A stretch of DNA of 64,000 nt from DATJLY01 sp963773665 (GTDB taxonomy: Bacteria; Pseudomonadota; Alphaproteobacteria; ATCC43930; CGMCC-115725): assembly GCA_963773665.1 (NCBI GenBank), contig CAVZBZ010000001.1, positions 558,001-622,000 on the forward strand, read 5' to 3'. Both the position numbers and the translations under genes were made by a program. Shown in pieces: positions 24,044 through 32,316 of the stretch. Position 1 is the stretch's first letter. The number at the start of each line of letters is the position of its first letter. A model generated the notes under the pieces. That model was not told the origin of the DNA, did not search any database, and saw only the letters and a list, made by a program, of their open reading frames with translations.

Positions 24044-25206
24044 CGCAGGCGCTCCAGGATGCTGACGTAATTCGCGACCGCGGCGCCGCCCATGTTGAAG
24101 ACGGCGCAGAGATCGGCGTCCTTCACCTGTATGGGCCCGGCCGTGCCGGTCAGCTGCATCGATTGCAGCACGTGCATCGACACCCCGGTGGCGCCGATCG
24201 GATGGCCCTTCGATTTGAGCCCGCCCGAGGGATTGACCGGCAGCCGCCCGTCCTTCTCGGTCCAGCCCTCCTCGATCGCGCGCGCGCCCTGGCCTTTCGG
24301 CACGAGGCCCATCGCCTCGTAGGTCAGAAGCTCGGCGACGGTGAAGCAATCGTGCACCTCGGCGGCGGAGAGGTCGTCGAGCTTGACCCCGGCCGCGTCG
24401 AGCGCGCGCTGCCAGGCGAGCGCCGGCCCGTCATAGGCGATGATGTCGCGCTTGCTCATGGGGAGGAAATCGTTGACCTGCTCGGCCGCGCGGAAAACGA
24501 CGGCCTTGCCGCAGCCGAGCGCGGCATCGACATCGGCCAGCACCACCGCCGCGGCGCCGTCCGAGACGAGCGAGCAATCGGTCCGGCGCAAGGGCCCGGC
24601 GACGAGCGGGTTCTTGTCCGACACGGTGCGGCAGAACTCGTAGCCCAGATCCTTCTGCAACTGCGCCAGCGGATTGACGGCGCCGTTCTTGTGGTTCTTG
24701 GCGGCGATGCGGGCGAGCGCATCGCTTTTATCGCCCCAGCGCTGGAAGTAGGCCTGCGCGATGCGGCCGAAGACGCCGGCGAAGCCGCCCTCGATGGCGC
24801 CCTCCTCGCGCAAATAGGCGGCGCGGATCAGGATGTCGCCGACCTGGGGACCGGTGACGTCGGTCATCTTCTCGACGCCCACCGCCAAGACAAAGCGCGC
24901 GCGTTTCGCCGCGATCGCATTGAGGCCCTGATAGATCGCCGCCGATCCCGTGGCGCAGGCATTCTCGACCCGCGTCGTGCGCTTGAAGCGCAACGCCGGA
25001 TCGAGCTGCAGGACGAGCGAGGAGGCAAACTCCTGACGCGCGAAGCCGCCGTTGAAGGTACCGAGATAGATCTCGTCGACATCGCCGGGCGCGATCCCGG
25101 CATCCTTGAGCGCGTCGCCCGCGACGCGGACGATCAGCGATTCGACATCCTCGCCCTCGAGCTTGCCGAATTTCGAATGGGCCCATCCGACGATACAGGC
25201 GGTCAT
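24040..25206 (-). CDS. thiolase family protein (SCP2-type)
   Basis: 388 residues. Catalytic Cys in 'VENACATGSAAIYQGL', HDCF at 'AEVHDCFTVAELLTYE', and 'KSKGHPIGATGVSMHVLQSM' with the active-site His near the C-terminus. The 'HDCF' version and spacing match the SCP2/archaeal-type thiolases rather than biosynthetic PhbA. Likely acyl-CoA acetyltransferase in fatty-acid or polyketide-like degradation. It forms a two-gene unit with acuI. Confidence 0.88.
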   Translation of the reverse strand: MTACIVGWAHSKFGKLEGEDVESLIVRVAGDALKDAGIAPGDVDEIYLGTFNGGFARQEFASSLVLQLDPALRFKRTTRVENACATGSAAIYQGLNAIAAKRARFVLAVGVEKMTDVTGPQVGDILIRAAYLREEGAIEGGFAGVFGRIAQAYFQRWGDKSDALARIAAKNHKNGAVNPLAQLQKDLGYEFCRTVSDKNPLVAGPLRRTDCSLVSDGAAAVVLADVDAALGCGKAVVFRAAEQVNDFLPMSKRDIIAYDGPALAWQRALDAAGVKLDDLSAAEVHDCFTVAELLTYEAMGLVPKGQGARAIEEGWTEKDGRLPVNPSGGLKSKGHPIGATGVSMHVLQSMQLTGTAGPIQVKDADLCAVFNMGGAAVANYVSILERLR

Positions 25207-25245
25207 CCTCGTCCTCCGTCACGTGGCGCGCGAGCTTAGGATATA

Positions 25246-26298
25246 GTGACGGCCATGGCGCAAGAAAGCCTAAGCCTCGTCCGCCCCGACGACTGGCACG
25301 TACACCTGCGCGACGGCGCGATGATGGCAGCGGTGCTGCCGTTCACGGCGCGGGCGTTCGCGCGCGCGATCGTCATGCCCAATCTCGTGCCGCCGGTGAC
25401 GAACGTCGCCGCCGCCGAGGCTTACCGCGCCCGTATCCTGCGGGCGCTGCCGCCGGGATCGGGCTTCACGCCGCTCATGACCTGCTATCTTACCGACGAG
25501 AGCGACGCGCAAGAGATCGAGCGCGGCTTTGCGGCACACGCATTCGCCGCGGCAAAGCTCTATCCCGCGCACGCGACCACCAACTCGGCCGCGGGCGTTA
25601 CCGATATCGCGCGCCTTAACACTGTCTTCGCGCGCATGGAGCGGATCGGCATGCCGCTTCTCCTGCACGGCGAGGTGACCGATCCTGCGGTCGACGTGTT
25701 CGACCGCGAGGCGGTCTTTCTCGAGCGCGTGCTCGCGCCCCTCTTGCGGCGCTTTCCCGCGCTCAAGATCGTGCTCGAGCACGTCACCACGTCGGACGCC
25801 GTTTCGTTCGTCCTGGCGGCGCCCAAGAATCTCGCCGCCACCATCACCGCGCATCATCTCGTCATCAGCCGCAACGCGCTCTTCGCCGGGGGCCTGCGCC
25901 CGCACGCCTATTGCCTGCCGGTGGCAAAGCGCGAGAGCCACCGCCTGGCGCTCCGCCGCGCCGCAGTGTCGGGCAGCCCGAAATTCTTTCTCGGCACCGA
26001 TACCGCGCCGCACCCCGTCGCCGACAAGGAGCGCGATTGCGGCTGCGCCGGGATTTTTTCGGCGCCGGCCGCGCTCGAAATCTACGCACAGGTGTTCGAG
26101 GACGAGCATGCGCTCGACAAGCTCGAAGCCTTCGCCTCTCTGAACGGCCCGCGCTTCTACGGCCTTCCCGTCAATTCCGAGCGTGTGCGGATCGGGCGCG
26201 TCCGCTGGCGCGTGCCGCAGGAGATTGCCACGGGCGCTGGCCCGGTGCGGCCCTTCCTCGCCGGCGAGGAAGTCAGATGGCGGCTCGAGGCGAAGTGA
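25246..26298 (+). CDS. pyrC: dihydroorotase, class II (PyrC)
   Basis: 350 residues. Metal ligands in 'RPDDWHVHLRDGAMM' (HxH), the carboxylated Lys in 'AAAKLYPAHATTNS', His in 'PLLLHGEVTD', His in 'KIVLEHVTTSDAV', and catalytic Asp in 'FLGTDTAPHP'. This is the E. coli-type single-domain enzyme that converts N-carbamoyl-aspartate to dihydroorotate in pyrimidine synthesis. GTG 25246 (AGGA 4 bases upstream) is chosen; ATG 25255 is the alternative. It is divergent from the thiolase. Confidence 0.92.
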   Translation: MTAMAQESLSLVRPDDWHVHLRDGAMMAAVLPFTARAFARAIVMPNLVPPVTNVAAAEAYRARILRALPPGSGFTPLMTCYLTDESDAQEIERGFAAHAFAAAKLYPAHATTNSAAGVTDIARLNTVFARMERIGMPLLLHGEVTDPAVDVFDREAVFLERVLAPLLRRFPALKIVLEHVTTSDAVSFVLAAPKNLAATITAHHLVISRNALFAGGLRPHAYCLPVAKRESHRLALRRAAVSGSPKFFLGTDTAPHPVADKERDCGCAGIFSAPAALEIYAQVFEDEHALDKLEAFASLNGPRFYGLPVNSERVRIGRVRWRVPQEIATGAGPVRPFLAGEEVRWRLEAK

Positions 26299-26492
26299 GC
26301 GTCGTCGGCGACAAGAAGAAGCACCCGTTCATCGCCGCGATGGACGTGCTCATCTTCGTCTTCACCATCAGCGAGCTGATCGAGGCGCTGTTCCATGTCG
26401 GGCTCGGCCTCATTCTGCCGGAGGCCGCCTTGCAGCTCGTGACGATGATCCTGCGCGCCGCCGCCGTGTGGCACGCCGGCCGCCATCTTTAG
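26277..26492 (+). CDS. small membrane protein, unknown function
   Basis: 71 residues from ATG 26277, overlapping the 3' end of pyrC by 22 bases. GAGGAAG precedes the ATG at good spacing. Sequence: a charged N-terminus, then 'IAAMDVLIFVFTISELIEAL' and 'GLGLILPEAALQLVTMILRA', suggesting one or two amphipathic or membrane helices. It ends four bases into the convergent asnB stop. Probably real, translationally coupled to pyrC; no family recognised. Confidence 0.45.
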   Translation: MAARGEVSVVGDKKKHPFIAAMDVLIFVFTISELIEALFHVGLGLILPEAALQLVTMILRAAAVWHAGRHL

Positions 26493-28261
26493 GAGGCCCG
26501 CATGCCGAGCGTGGCGAAGACGTTCGGGCCGGGGGGAAGGCGCTCGATGTGGCAGCGGTGCCAGAGCGCGTAGAACAAAAGCGTCCAGGCGGCGAACGCC
26601 TCGTGCCGGCGTTTCGGTGCGCGGAACAAGGCTTCGACCATGCCCGGCGCGCAGATCTCGCGCACGCCAGGCTGGCTTGCGACGAGGGGGCCGAGCTGCA
26701 CGCCGCGCCGCGCGATCCAGTCGCCGACCGGCACGGTGAAGCCGCGTTTTCGCGCGAACGGCTCGGCCGCGGGAACCCGCTCGGCAAGCCAGCGCCGCAG
26801 CAGCCATTTGCCCATGCCGTTCCGCACCTTGAGCGTATCGGGCAGATGGAATGCGAAATCGGCCACGGCGAGATCGAGGAACGGCGTCCTGCCCTCGACG
26901 CCGTGCGCCATGAGGCAGCGGTCGAGCTTGGTCAGAAGATCGTTCGGCAACCAGTCTTCGCAATCCGCGGCCTGCGCCACCTGGAGCCGCGTGCGGCCGA
27001 TCTTGGCGGCGTGCAGCTCGGCCGCCTCGATGCCGTCGCGCCAGCCCGAGAGATCGCCGCGCAAAAGCCCGAGCTTGTCGAGATTGCCGCGCGCCCGCGG
27101 CGTCCGGCCCCCCGCCCACCACGGCCGCATCACGCTGCGGTAGCGGCCATAGCCGGCGAACAGCTCGTCGCCGCCCTCGCCGGAGAGGATCACCTTGAGC
27201 CCGGCCGCGCGCGCCTCGGCCGCAAGCTTGTAGGTCGGCAGGATCGCGTAATCGGCGGCGGGATCGTCCATGGCGCAGGCGATCTCGGGCAGGAGGCACC
27301 AGAAATCGGCCTCGCGGAACTCGACCTCGACATGCTCGGCGCCCAAGGCCTCGGCCACGCGCCGCGCCCCAGCGCGCTCGTCAGGAGATCCCGCGCGCGA
27401 GAATCCGATCGTGAAGGCGTGCACCGGCCGCTCGTTGAGCCGCGCCATCATCGCGAGCAGCGCCGAGGAATCGATGCCGCCCGACAAAAACATGCCGTAG
27501 GGCACGTCCGAGCGCTGATGCACCATCACGCTGTCGGCGAGCACGCGGTCGAGTGCCTCGAGCGCCTCGTCCTCGTCCTCGCCCACGGACGCCGCGCCGT
27601 CGAGCGGCTCGATCCGGCGGCGCTCGACGATGCGGCCCTTGGCGATCACCACCGTCTCGCCCGGCAGCACGCGCTTCACGCCGGCGAAGATCGTGTCGCG
27701 GCCGGTGGTGAACTGAAGCTGCAGCAGCTCGTTCCGCGCCTGGGGCGCAAGCTTGGCGGCGACGAGCCCGCCAGCAATGAGGCTTTCGGGCTCGGACGCG
27801 AACGCGACGCCTTGGGAAGTTTCGACATAGTAGAGCGGCTTGATGCCGAACGGGTCGCGCGCGAGCACGAGCCGCCCCGCTGCCGGATCGTGCAGCGCCA
27901 AGGCATACATGCCGCGCAGCTTCCGCGCGAAATCGAGTCCATGCCGGCGGTAGAGATGGAGCGGCATCTCGCAATCGCACTGCGTTGCGAAGGGGACTCC
28001 GGCAAGCTCCCGGCGCAGCTCGATGTAATTGTAGATCTCGCCGTTCGCCACGAGCGCGGCGCCGCCCGGCTCGTAAAGCGGCTGGTCGCCGGTCGCGAGA
28101 TCGATGATCGCGAGCCGTGTCTGCGCCAGCCCGACATCGGCCGAGCGGTAATGCCCGTTGCCGTCGGGGCCGCGATGGAGAAGTGTCGCCTCCATCGCCT
28201 GCAGCACGGCCGGCGGCGGCGGCTCGCCGTTCGTCGTCATCATGCCGGCGATGCCGCACAT
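26489..28261 (-). CDS. asnB: asparagine synthase, glutamine-hydrolysing (AsnB type)
   Basis: 590 residues beginning MCGIAGMM, so Cys2 is the glutaminase nucleophile after Met removal. N-terminal class II amidotransferase domain: 'LLHRGPDGNGHY', 'LAIIDLATGDQPLY', 'ANGEIYNYIELR'. C-terminal synthetase domain with the PP-loop 'FLSGGIDSSALLAMM' and 'SGEGGDELFAGYGRYR'. It is the last gene of a four-gene unit with three glycosyltransferases, each junction overlapping by 1-4 bases. Such AsnB homologues in polysaccharide clusters often amidate sugar acids, so its substrate may not be aspartate. Confidence 0.85.
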   Translation of the reverse strand: MCGIAGMMTTNGEPPPPAVLQAMEATLLHRGPDGNGHYRSADVGLAQTRLAIIDLATGDQPLYEPGGAALVANGEIYNYIELRRELAGVPFATQCDCEMPLHLYRRHGLDFARKLRGMYALALHDPAAGRLVLARDPFGIKPLYYVETSQGVAFASEPESLIAGGLVAAKLAPQARNELLQLQFTTGRDTIFAGVKRVLPGETVVIAKGRIVERRRIEPLDGAASVGEDEDEALEALDRVLADSVMVHQRSDVPYGMFLSGGIDSSALLAMMARLNERPVHAFTIGFSRAGSPDERAGARRVAEALGAEHVEVEFREADFWCLLPEIACAMDDPAADYAILPTYKLAAEARAAGLKVILSGEGGDELFAGYGRYRSVMRPWWAGGRTPRARGNLDKLGLLRGDLSGWRDGIEAAELHAAKIGRTRLQVAQAADCEDWLPNDLLTKLDRCLMAHGVEGRTPFLDLAVADFAFHLPDTLKVRNGMGKWLLRRWLAERVPAAEPFARKRGFTVPVGDWIARRGVQLGPLVASQPGVREICAPGMVEALFRAPKRRHEAFAAWTLLFYALWHRCHIERLPPGPNVFATLGMRAS

Positions 28262-29286
28262 CAGCGCTCGACCCGCGCCAGGAAATCGCGATAGAGCGCG
28301 ACGACGCGTTCCTCGGCGAACGACTGCTCCCACGCCGCGCGCCCTGCTTGGGCCAAGCGCGCGCGAAGATCCTTATCGCCCGCAAGCCGCGCCAGCGCCG
28401 CGCCAAGCCGCTCGGCATCCTCCAGGGGCACGAGCAATCCCGTCTCGCCGTCGCGGATGAGCGCGGCAGGCCCCTCGCTCGCGGTCGCCACGACCGGAAC
28501 GCAGGCTGCCCAGGCTTCGAGCACGACATTGCCCAAAGGCTCGCGGCGCGAGGAGGAGACCAACAGGTCGGCCGCCGCCAGCACGGCGCCGGCATCGTCG
28601 CGCCAGCCGAGAAAGCGCACGCGATCCGCTATGCCGAGCGTGGAAGCGAGCCGCTCGAGCGACGCGAGTTCTTCGCCTTCGCCGGCGAGCCACAGGTATA
28701 GACGCGGCGTCCTGGCGACGGCGACAAGCAGAATGTCGAAACCCTTGCTGCGATGGAGACGGCCCAGCGCCACGGCGAGCGGCGCATCGGCCGGCGTGTC
28801 GAAGCGGCTGCGCTCCAGCGCCGGCAAAGACGGCCGCGCGGCGAAATTCGGCAGGTAATGCACCCGCGCCGCGGGCCAGCCCGAGCGCACGATATAACGC
28901 TCGAGATCGCGCGTATTGGCGACGAGGCGATCGCAGCTGCGATAATATTTCAGGTCGTAATAGCCGCCAAGCCGGCCGACATGGACGTAAGCACCGCCGT
29001 CCACGGCACTCGCGGCGCGGCTCATCCAGCTCAGCACGACGCGCGGGCGGAACGATTCGATGGCGCGGGCAAGGCGCGGCTTCGTCGCGAAATCCAAGGG
29101 GCCGCCGAACGGCAGCTCGATCACTTCGCAGCCGGCGCGGGCAAGGCGCTCGGCGCGCGCGGCATCGCGCCTGATCGCCAGAAGCTGCGTCTCGCCGGCG
29201 CGCTGGAGCGCCACCGCGAGCCGCTCGAAAAAAGCCTCGGCGCCGCCATGCGCCTGGCCCGCCATCGCCTGGACGAGACGCGTCAT
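28261..29286 (-). CDS. glycosyltransferase family 4 protein
   Basis: 341 residues, GT-B fold. The N-terminal domain begins MTRLVQAMAGQAHGGAEAFF, with the GGAE acceptor-side loop. The C-terminal GT4 domain has 'VALGRLHRSKGFDILLVAVA', 'LWLAGEGEELASLERLA' and the nucleotide-sugar EX7E motif in 'SSSRREPLGNVVLEAWAA'. ATG 29286 overlaps the upstream stop (ATGA). Its stop overlaps the asnB start by one base. Probably adds a sugar to LPS core or another surface glycan. Confidence 0.85.
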   Translation of the reverse strand: MTRLVQAMAGQAHGGAEAFFERLAVALQRAGETQLLAIRRDAARAERLARAGCEVIELPFGGPLDFATKPRLARAIESFRPRVVLSWMSRAASAVDGGAYVHVGRLGGYYDLKYYRSCDRLVANTRDLERYIVRSGWPAARVHYLPNFAARPSLPALERSRFDTPADAPLAVALGRLHRSKGFDILLVAVARTPRLYLWLAGEGEELASLERLASTLGIADRVRFLGWRDDAGAVLAAADLLVSSSRREPLGNVVLEAWAACVPVVATASEGPAALIRDGETGLLVPLEDAERLGAALARLAGDKDLRARLAQAGRAAWEQSFAEERVVALYRDFLARVER

Positions 29287-30311
29287 GCGCAAAGCGCCTC
29301 GAACCGCGCCGCGGCATCATCCCAGCTCGATCCTTTCTGGCGCGCGAGCGCCGCCTCGTGCCGGCGCCGCCACAGCGCATCGTCGGCAAGGAGCGCGATC
29401 GCGGCTTCGGCGAACGAAGCGTCGTCCTTGGCAACGGTGCCGGTCACGCCGTCGATCACGCGCTCGGCGAGGGATCCGAGATCCTGCACCACCGCCGGCA
29501 CGCCCACCGCCTGCGCCTCGGCGACGGCAAGGCAGAATGTCTCGCCCTCGTCGCCGCGATAGAGCATCGCGCGCGCGGCTTCGAGCGCCTGCACCAGTGC
29601 TGCGCGCGGCAGCGGCGCGTGCCGGCGCACGCCCATCGCAGCAAGCGCGTCGGCGCGCGCCAGCACCGATGTCATGGCTTGGGATTTGGCATCGCCGACT
29701 GCGCCATAGACGCTGGGGCCGCAATAGAGATGGAGCTCCGCCCCGGGCAGCGACGGATGGATCCGCCGCTCCCACAGCGCCAGGAGCCAGTCGAGCCCGC
29801 GCAGCGGGTTGGAGGTGAAAATGGCGCGCGGCGGCGGCGGCGCGCGCGGCGGCCGGGCCTCGCGAAAAATCTCGGCAAGCCCGTATGGGATGGCAGCGCG
29901 CCCGCCGCTCGGCATCCACCACGGCACGGTCGCGGCGTGATGCGCGCCCAGCGTGACGATCACCGGCCGGTGCCGCAGCAGCGCCAGCACATAGCGCGGC
30001 TTCGCGAGGTAGCGCCCGGGATTGTGGATCCAGAACACGGAGCGCTTTGCGGCGACGCGGCCGATGAGGCGGTTGCCGCGGTTGGCGATGTAAAGGTCGG
30101 CGCGCGCCGGCAGCCCGTCCGCGATCGGCGCCCATTCGACGCCCTTGTACGTAACCGGAGCATCGCACTTGTTGCGCACGAGCACGCGGTGGCCGCGCTG
30201 TGCGAAAGCCTCGGCAAGCGCCACGAACGCGCCCTCGGCGCCGCCCAAGGGCATGCGCTCGGGCGTGCGTCCGTCGAACGCGATCCCGTCATCCGCCATC
30301 ACGACGTGCAT
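29283..30311 (-). CDS. glycosyltransferase, GT4-like
   Basis: 342 residues from ATG 30311 (MHVVMADDGIAFDGRTPERM). 'LGGAEGAFVALAEAFAQRG' is the GGAE motif of GT-B enzymes. 'FTSNPLRGLDWLLALW' and 'RGDEGETFCLAVAEAQAVG' carry the donor-binding EX7E-type pattern. It lies inside the overlapping glycosyltransferase operon between the GT9 and GT4 genes. Confidence 0.8.
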   Translation of the reverse strand: MHVVMADDGIAFDGRTPERMPLGGAEGAFVALAEAFAQRGHRVLVRNKCDAPVTYKGVEWAPIADGLPARADLYIANRGNRLIGRVAAKRSVFWIHNPGRYLAKPRYVLALLRHRPVIVTLGAHHAATVPWWMPSGGRAAIPYGLAEIFREARPPRAPPPPRAIFTSNPLRGLDWLLALWERRIHPSLPGAELHLYCGPSVYGAVGDAKSQAMTSVLARADALAAMGVRRHAPLPRAALVQALEAARAMLYRGDEGETFCLAVAEAQAVGVPAVVQDLGSLAERVIDGVTGTVAKDDASFAEAAIALLADDALWRRRHEAALARQKGSSWDDAAARFEALCA

Positions 30312-31270
30312 CAGGCCGCCGCGCCGGCGACGCGCTCCATGAGGCGCCGCGCGGCCGCTTCCGCCGCTTCGACGCTGAGCGAGCCCATCAGCGTATCGGT
30401 GGTGCGGTAGTCGAAGCCGCGGCGGAAAATCTCTTCCGCCGGGATGGCGGTGCACGCGACCGCAGCGCGATCGCCCCATGGCCCGTAATGCGAGGCGAGG
30501 CTCGGGCCGAACAGGCCGAGCGTCGGAATGCGCGCGGCCGCCGCGACATGCATGATGCCGGTGTCGTTGCCGATGAAGAGCGCGCAGCGCCCGAGCGCGG
30601 CCGCCGCCGTGCGGAGATCGACGCCGACGAGGTCGAGCCGGCGCGAAGGATGGATCGCGGCGAGGACGGGTGCGGCCTGCGCACGCTCGTGCGCTGCGGC
30701 GAAGACGGCGACGCGCGCGTTGGGGAACGGTCCGTCGCGCGCTGTCAGACGCTGCGTCAGCAGGGCGAAGCGCTCGGCCGGCCATTCCTTGCCGCGCCAG
30801 TTGGCGGCGGGCCCGATGCCAAGGACCGGGCCGCCCGCCGGTATCAATGAAACGGCGCGCGCGGCGTCGTCCTGCGTCAGCCACAGGCGCGGCGCGGGCG
30901 GCGGATCGAGGTCGAAGAGATTGCCGAGCTGCACGACGCGATGGCGCGCGTAATCGCCCTTGGCGGCGACGCGCCGCTCGCGCGTCAAGAGACACCACGA
31001 AAGGCCCGAGCCGCGCAGATCGACGACGAGGTCCCAGTGCGATGCTGCCGCGCGCGCCCAAAGCTTCAGCCAATGCAGCGCATGGCGCTGCTTGCGCATG
31101 ACGACGATGCGCTCCAATCCGGGAACCGATGCGAAGAGCGGCGCCGCGTCCGGGCCCACCGCGATGGTGACCCGCGCGCCGGGATGGCGCTCCAGAACAT
31201 GGCTCAACAAACCGGTGGAAAGCACGGCATCGCCAATTCGCGTGGCCGTGACGAAGAGGATTCTGCTCAC
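30311..31270 (-). CDS. glycosyltransferase family 9 (heptosyltransferase-like)
   Basis: 319 residues from GTG 31270. 'RILFVTATRIGDAVLSTGLL', 'VVDLRGSGLSWCLL', 'LGIGPAANWRGKEWPAERFA' and 'LFIGNDTGIMHVAAAARIPT' are the signature blocks of ADP-heptose:LPS transferases. First gene of the operon; its stop overlaps the next start by one base (TGATG). Expected to build the LPS inner core. The exact sugar cannot be told from sequence. Confidence 0.85.
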   Translation of the reverse strand: MSRILFVTATRIGDAVLSTGLLSHVLERHPGARVTIAVGPDAAPLFASVPGLERIVVMRKQRHALHWLKLWARAAASHWDLVVDLRGSGLSWCLLTRERRVAAKGDYARHRVVQLGNLFDLDPPPAPRLWLTQDDAARAVSLIPAGGPVLGIGPAANWRGKEWPAERFALLTQRLTARDGPFPNARVAVFAAAHERAQAAPVLAAIHPSRRLDLVGVDLRTAAAALGRCALFIGNDTGIMHVAAAARIPTLGLFGPSLASHYGPWGDRAAVACTAIPAEEIFRRGFDYRTTDTLMGSLSVEAAEAAARRLMERVAGAAA

Positions 31271-31336
31271 GCCCGGCGCTTATAGGGAAGCGCCTCCGGC
31301 TTGCCAAGCCTCGGCGCCCATCCTACCTGTTGTGCG

Positions 31337-32245
31337 ATGGCCGGACTCTCCTACGCTCTCCTCGACGATCGCGGCGCGCTCGAGATCGCGGGCGATGACC
31401 GCGTCGCGTTCCTGCAGGGGCTGGTCTCGAACGACGTGGCGAAGGCGGGTCTCGCGCGCGCCATCCACGCCGCGCTGCTGACGGCGCAAGGGCGATATCT
31501 CCACGATTTCTTCATCGTGGCCGAGGGCGACGCGTTCGTGCTCGACGCGGAGGCGGCGCGGCTCGACGATCTGCGCCGGCGGCTTTCGCTCTACCGGCTG
31601 CGCTCCAAGGTCACGCTTGCCGCGGCAGGCGAGCGCCGCGAAATCGCCGCCGCCTGGGGCGAGGGTACCGCGCGCGCACTCGGCCTCGCCGATGAGGCAG
31701 GCGCGGCGCGGCCCGTCGCGGGCGGCACCGCTTACGTCGATCCGCGGCTCGGCGATCTCGGCGCGCGGCTTCTGCTGCCGCGCGGCGATGCGGCGCACAC
31801 GCTCGCGGGGATGGGCTTCGCAAAAGCGTCGCGCGAGGAGTACGACCGGATGCGCTTGCGCCTCGGCGTGCCCGACGGCAGCCGCGATCTCGCAATCGAG
31901 AAGGCGCTGCTCGTCGAATCGGGCTTCGACGAACTCAATGGAATCGACTGGCAGAAGGGCTGCTTCATCGGCCAGGAGATCACGGCACGCATGAAATATC
32001 GCGGGCTTGCGAAGAAGCGCCTGATGCCGGTCGCGGTCGAGGGCGAGCTTCCGCCGCCCGACACGCCGGTGCTTCTGGGCGCGGAAGAGGCCGGCGAAAT
32101 CCGCTCCGGCCGCGACGGCATGGCGCTCGCGCTGCTGCGGCTCGAAGCCGTCGAGAAGGCGGCAGAAACCGGCGCGAAGCTCAGCGCAGGCGGCGCGCAG
32201 CTCGACGCCGCAAAAACCCGCCTGGGCGCGGTTCTAGCCATCTGA
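31337..32245 (+). CDS. ygfZ: YgfZ-type folate-binding protein
   Basis: 302 residues from ATG 31337. 'VAFLQGLVSNDV' near the start and the signature 'WQKGCFIGQEITARMKYRG' (K-G-C-[FY]-x-G-Q-E, about residues 210-228) identify the YgfZ/GcvT-like family, which uses folate to support Fe-S cluster enzyme maturation. Divergent from the GT9 gene, convergent with the ABC-F gene. Length normal. Confidence 0.92.
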   Translation: MAGLSYALLDDRGALEIAGDDRVAFLQGLVSNDVAKAGLARAIHAALLTAQGRYLHDFFIVAEGDAFVLDAEAARLDDLRRRLSLYRLRSKVTLAAAGERREIAAAWGEGTARALGLADEAGAARPVAGGTAYVDPRLGDLGARLLLPRGDAAHTLAGMGFAKASREEYDRMRLRLGVPDGSRDLAIEKALLVESGFDELNGIDWQKGCFIGQEITARMKYRGLAKKRLMPVAVEGELPPPDTPVLLGAEEAGEIRSGRDGMALALLRLEAVEKAAETGAKLSAGGAQLDAAKTRLGAVLAI

Positions 32246-32246
32246 A

Positions 32247-32277
32247 GCCCTCTCCGTCCACTTGCGGGGGAGAGGGC
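32247..32277. repeat. GC-rich hairpin between convergent genes
   Basis: GCCCTCTCC and GGAGAGGGC pair across an 11-13-base loop immediately after the ygfZ stop. It resembles the CCCTCTCC...GGAGAGGG palindromes that recur between genes in many alphaproteobacteria. It may act as a two-way terminator; there is no T-run. Confidence 0.4.
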
Positions 32278-32316
32278 GCGAGCGAAGCGGCCGGTGAAGT
32301 GGGTGGCGCCGCTTGC

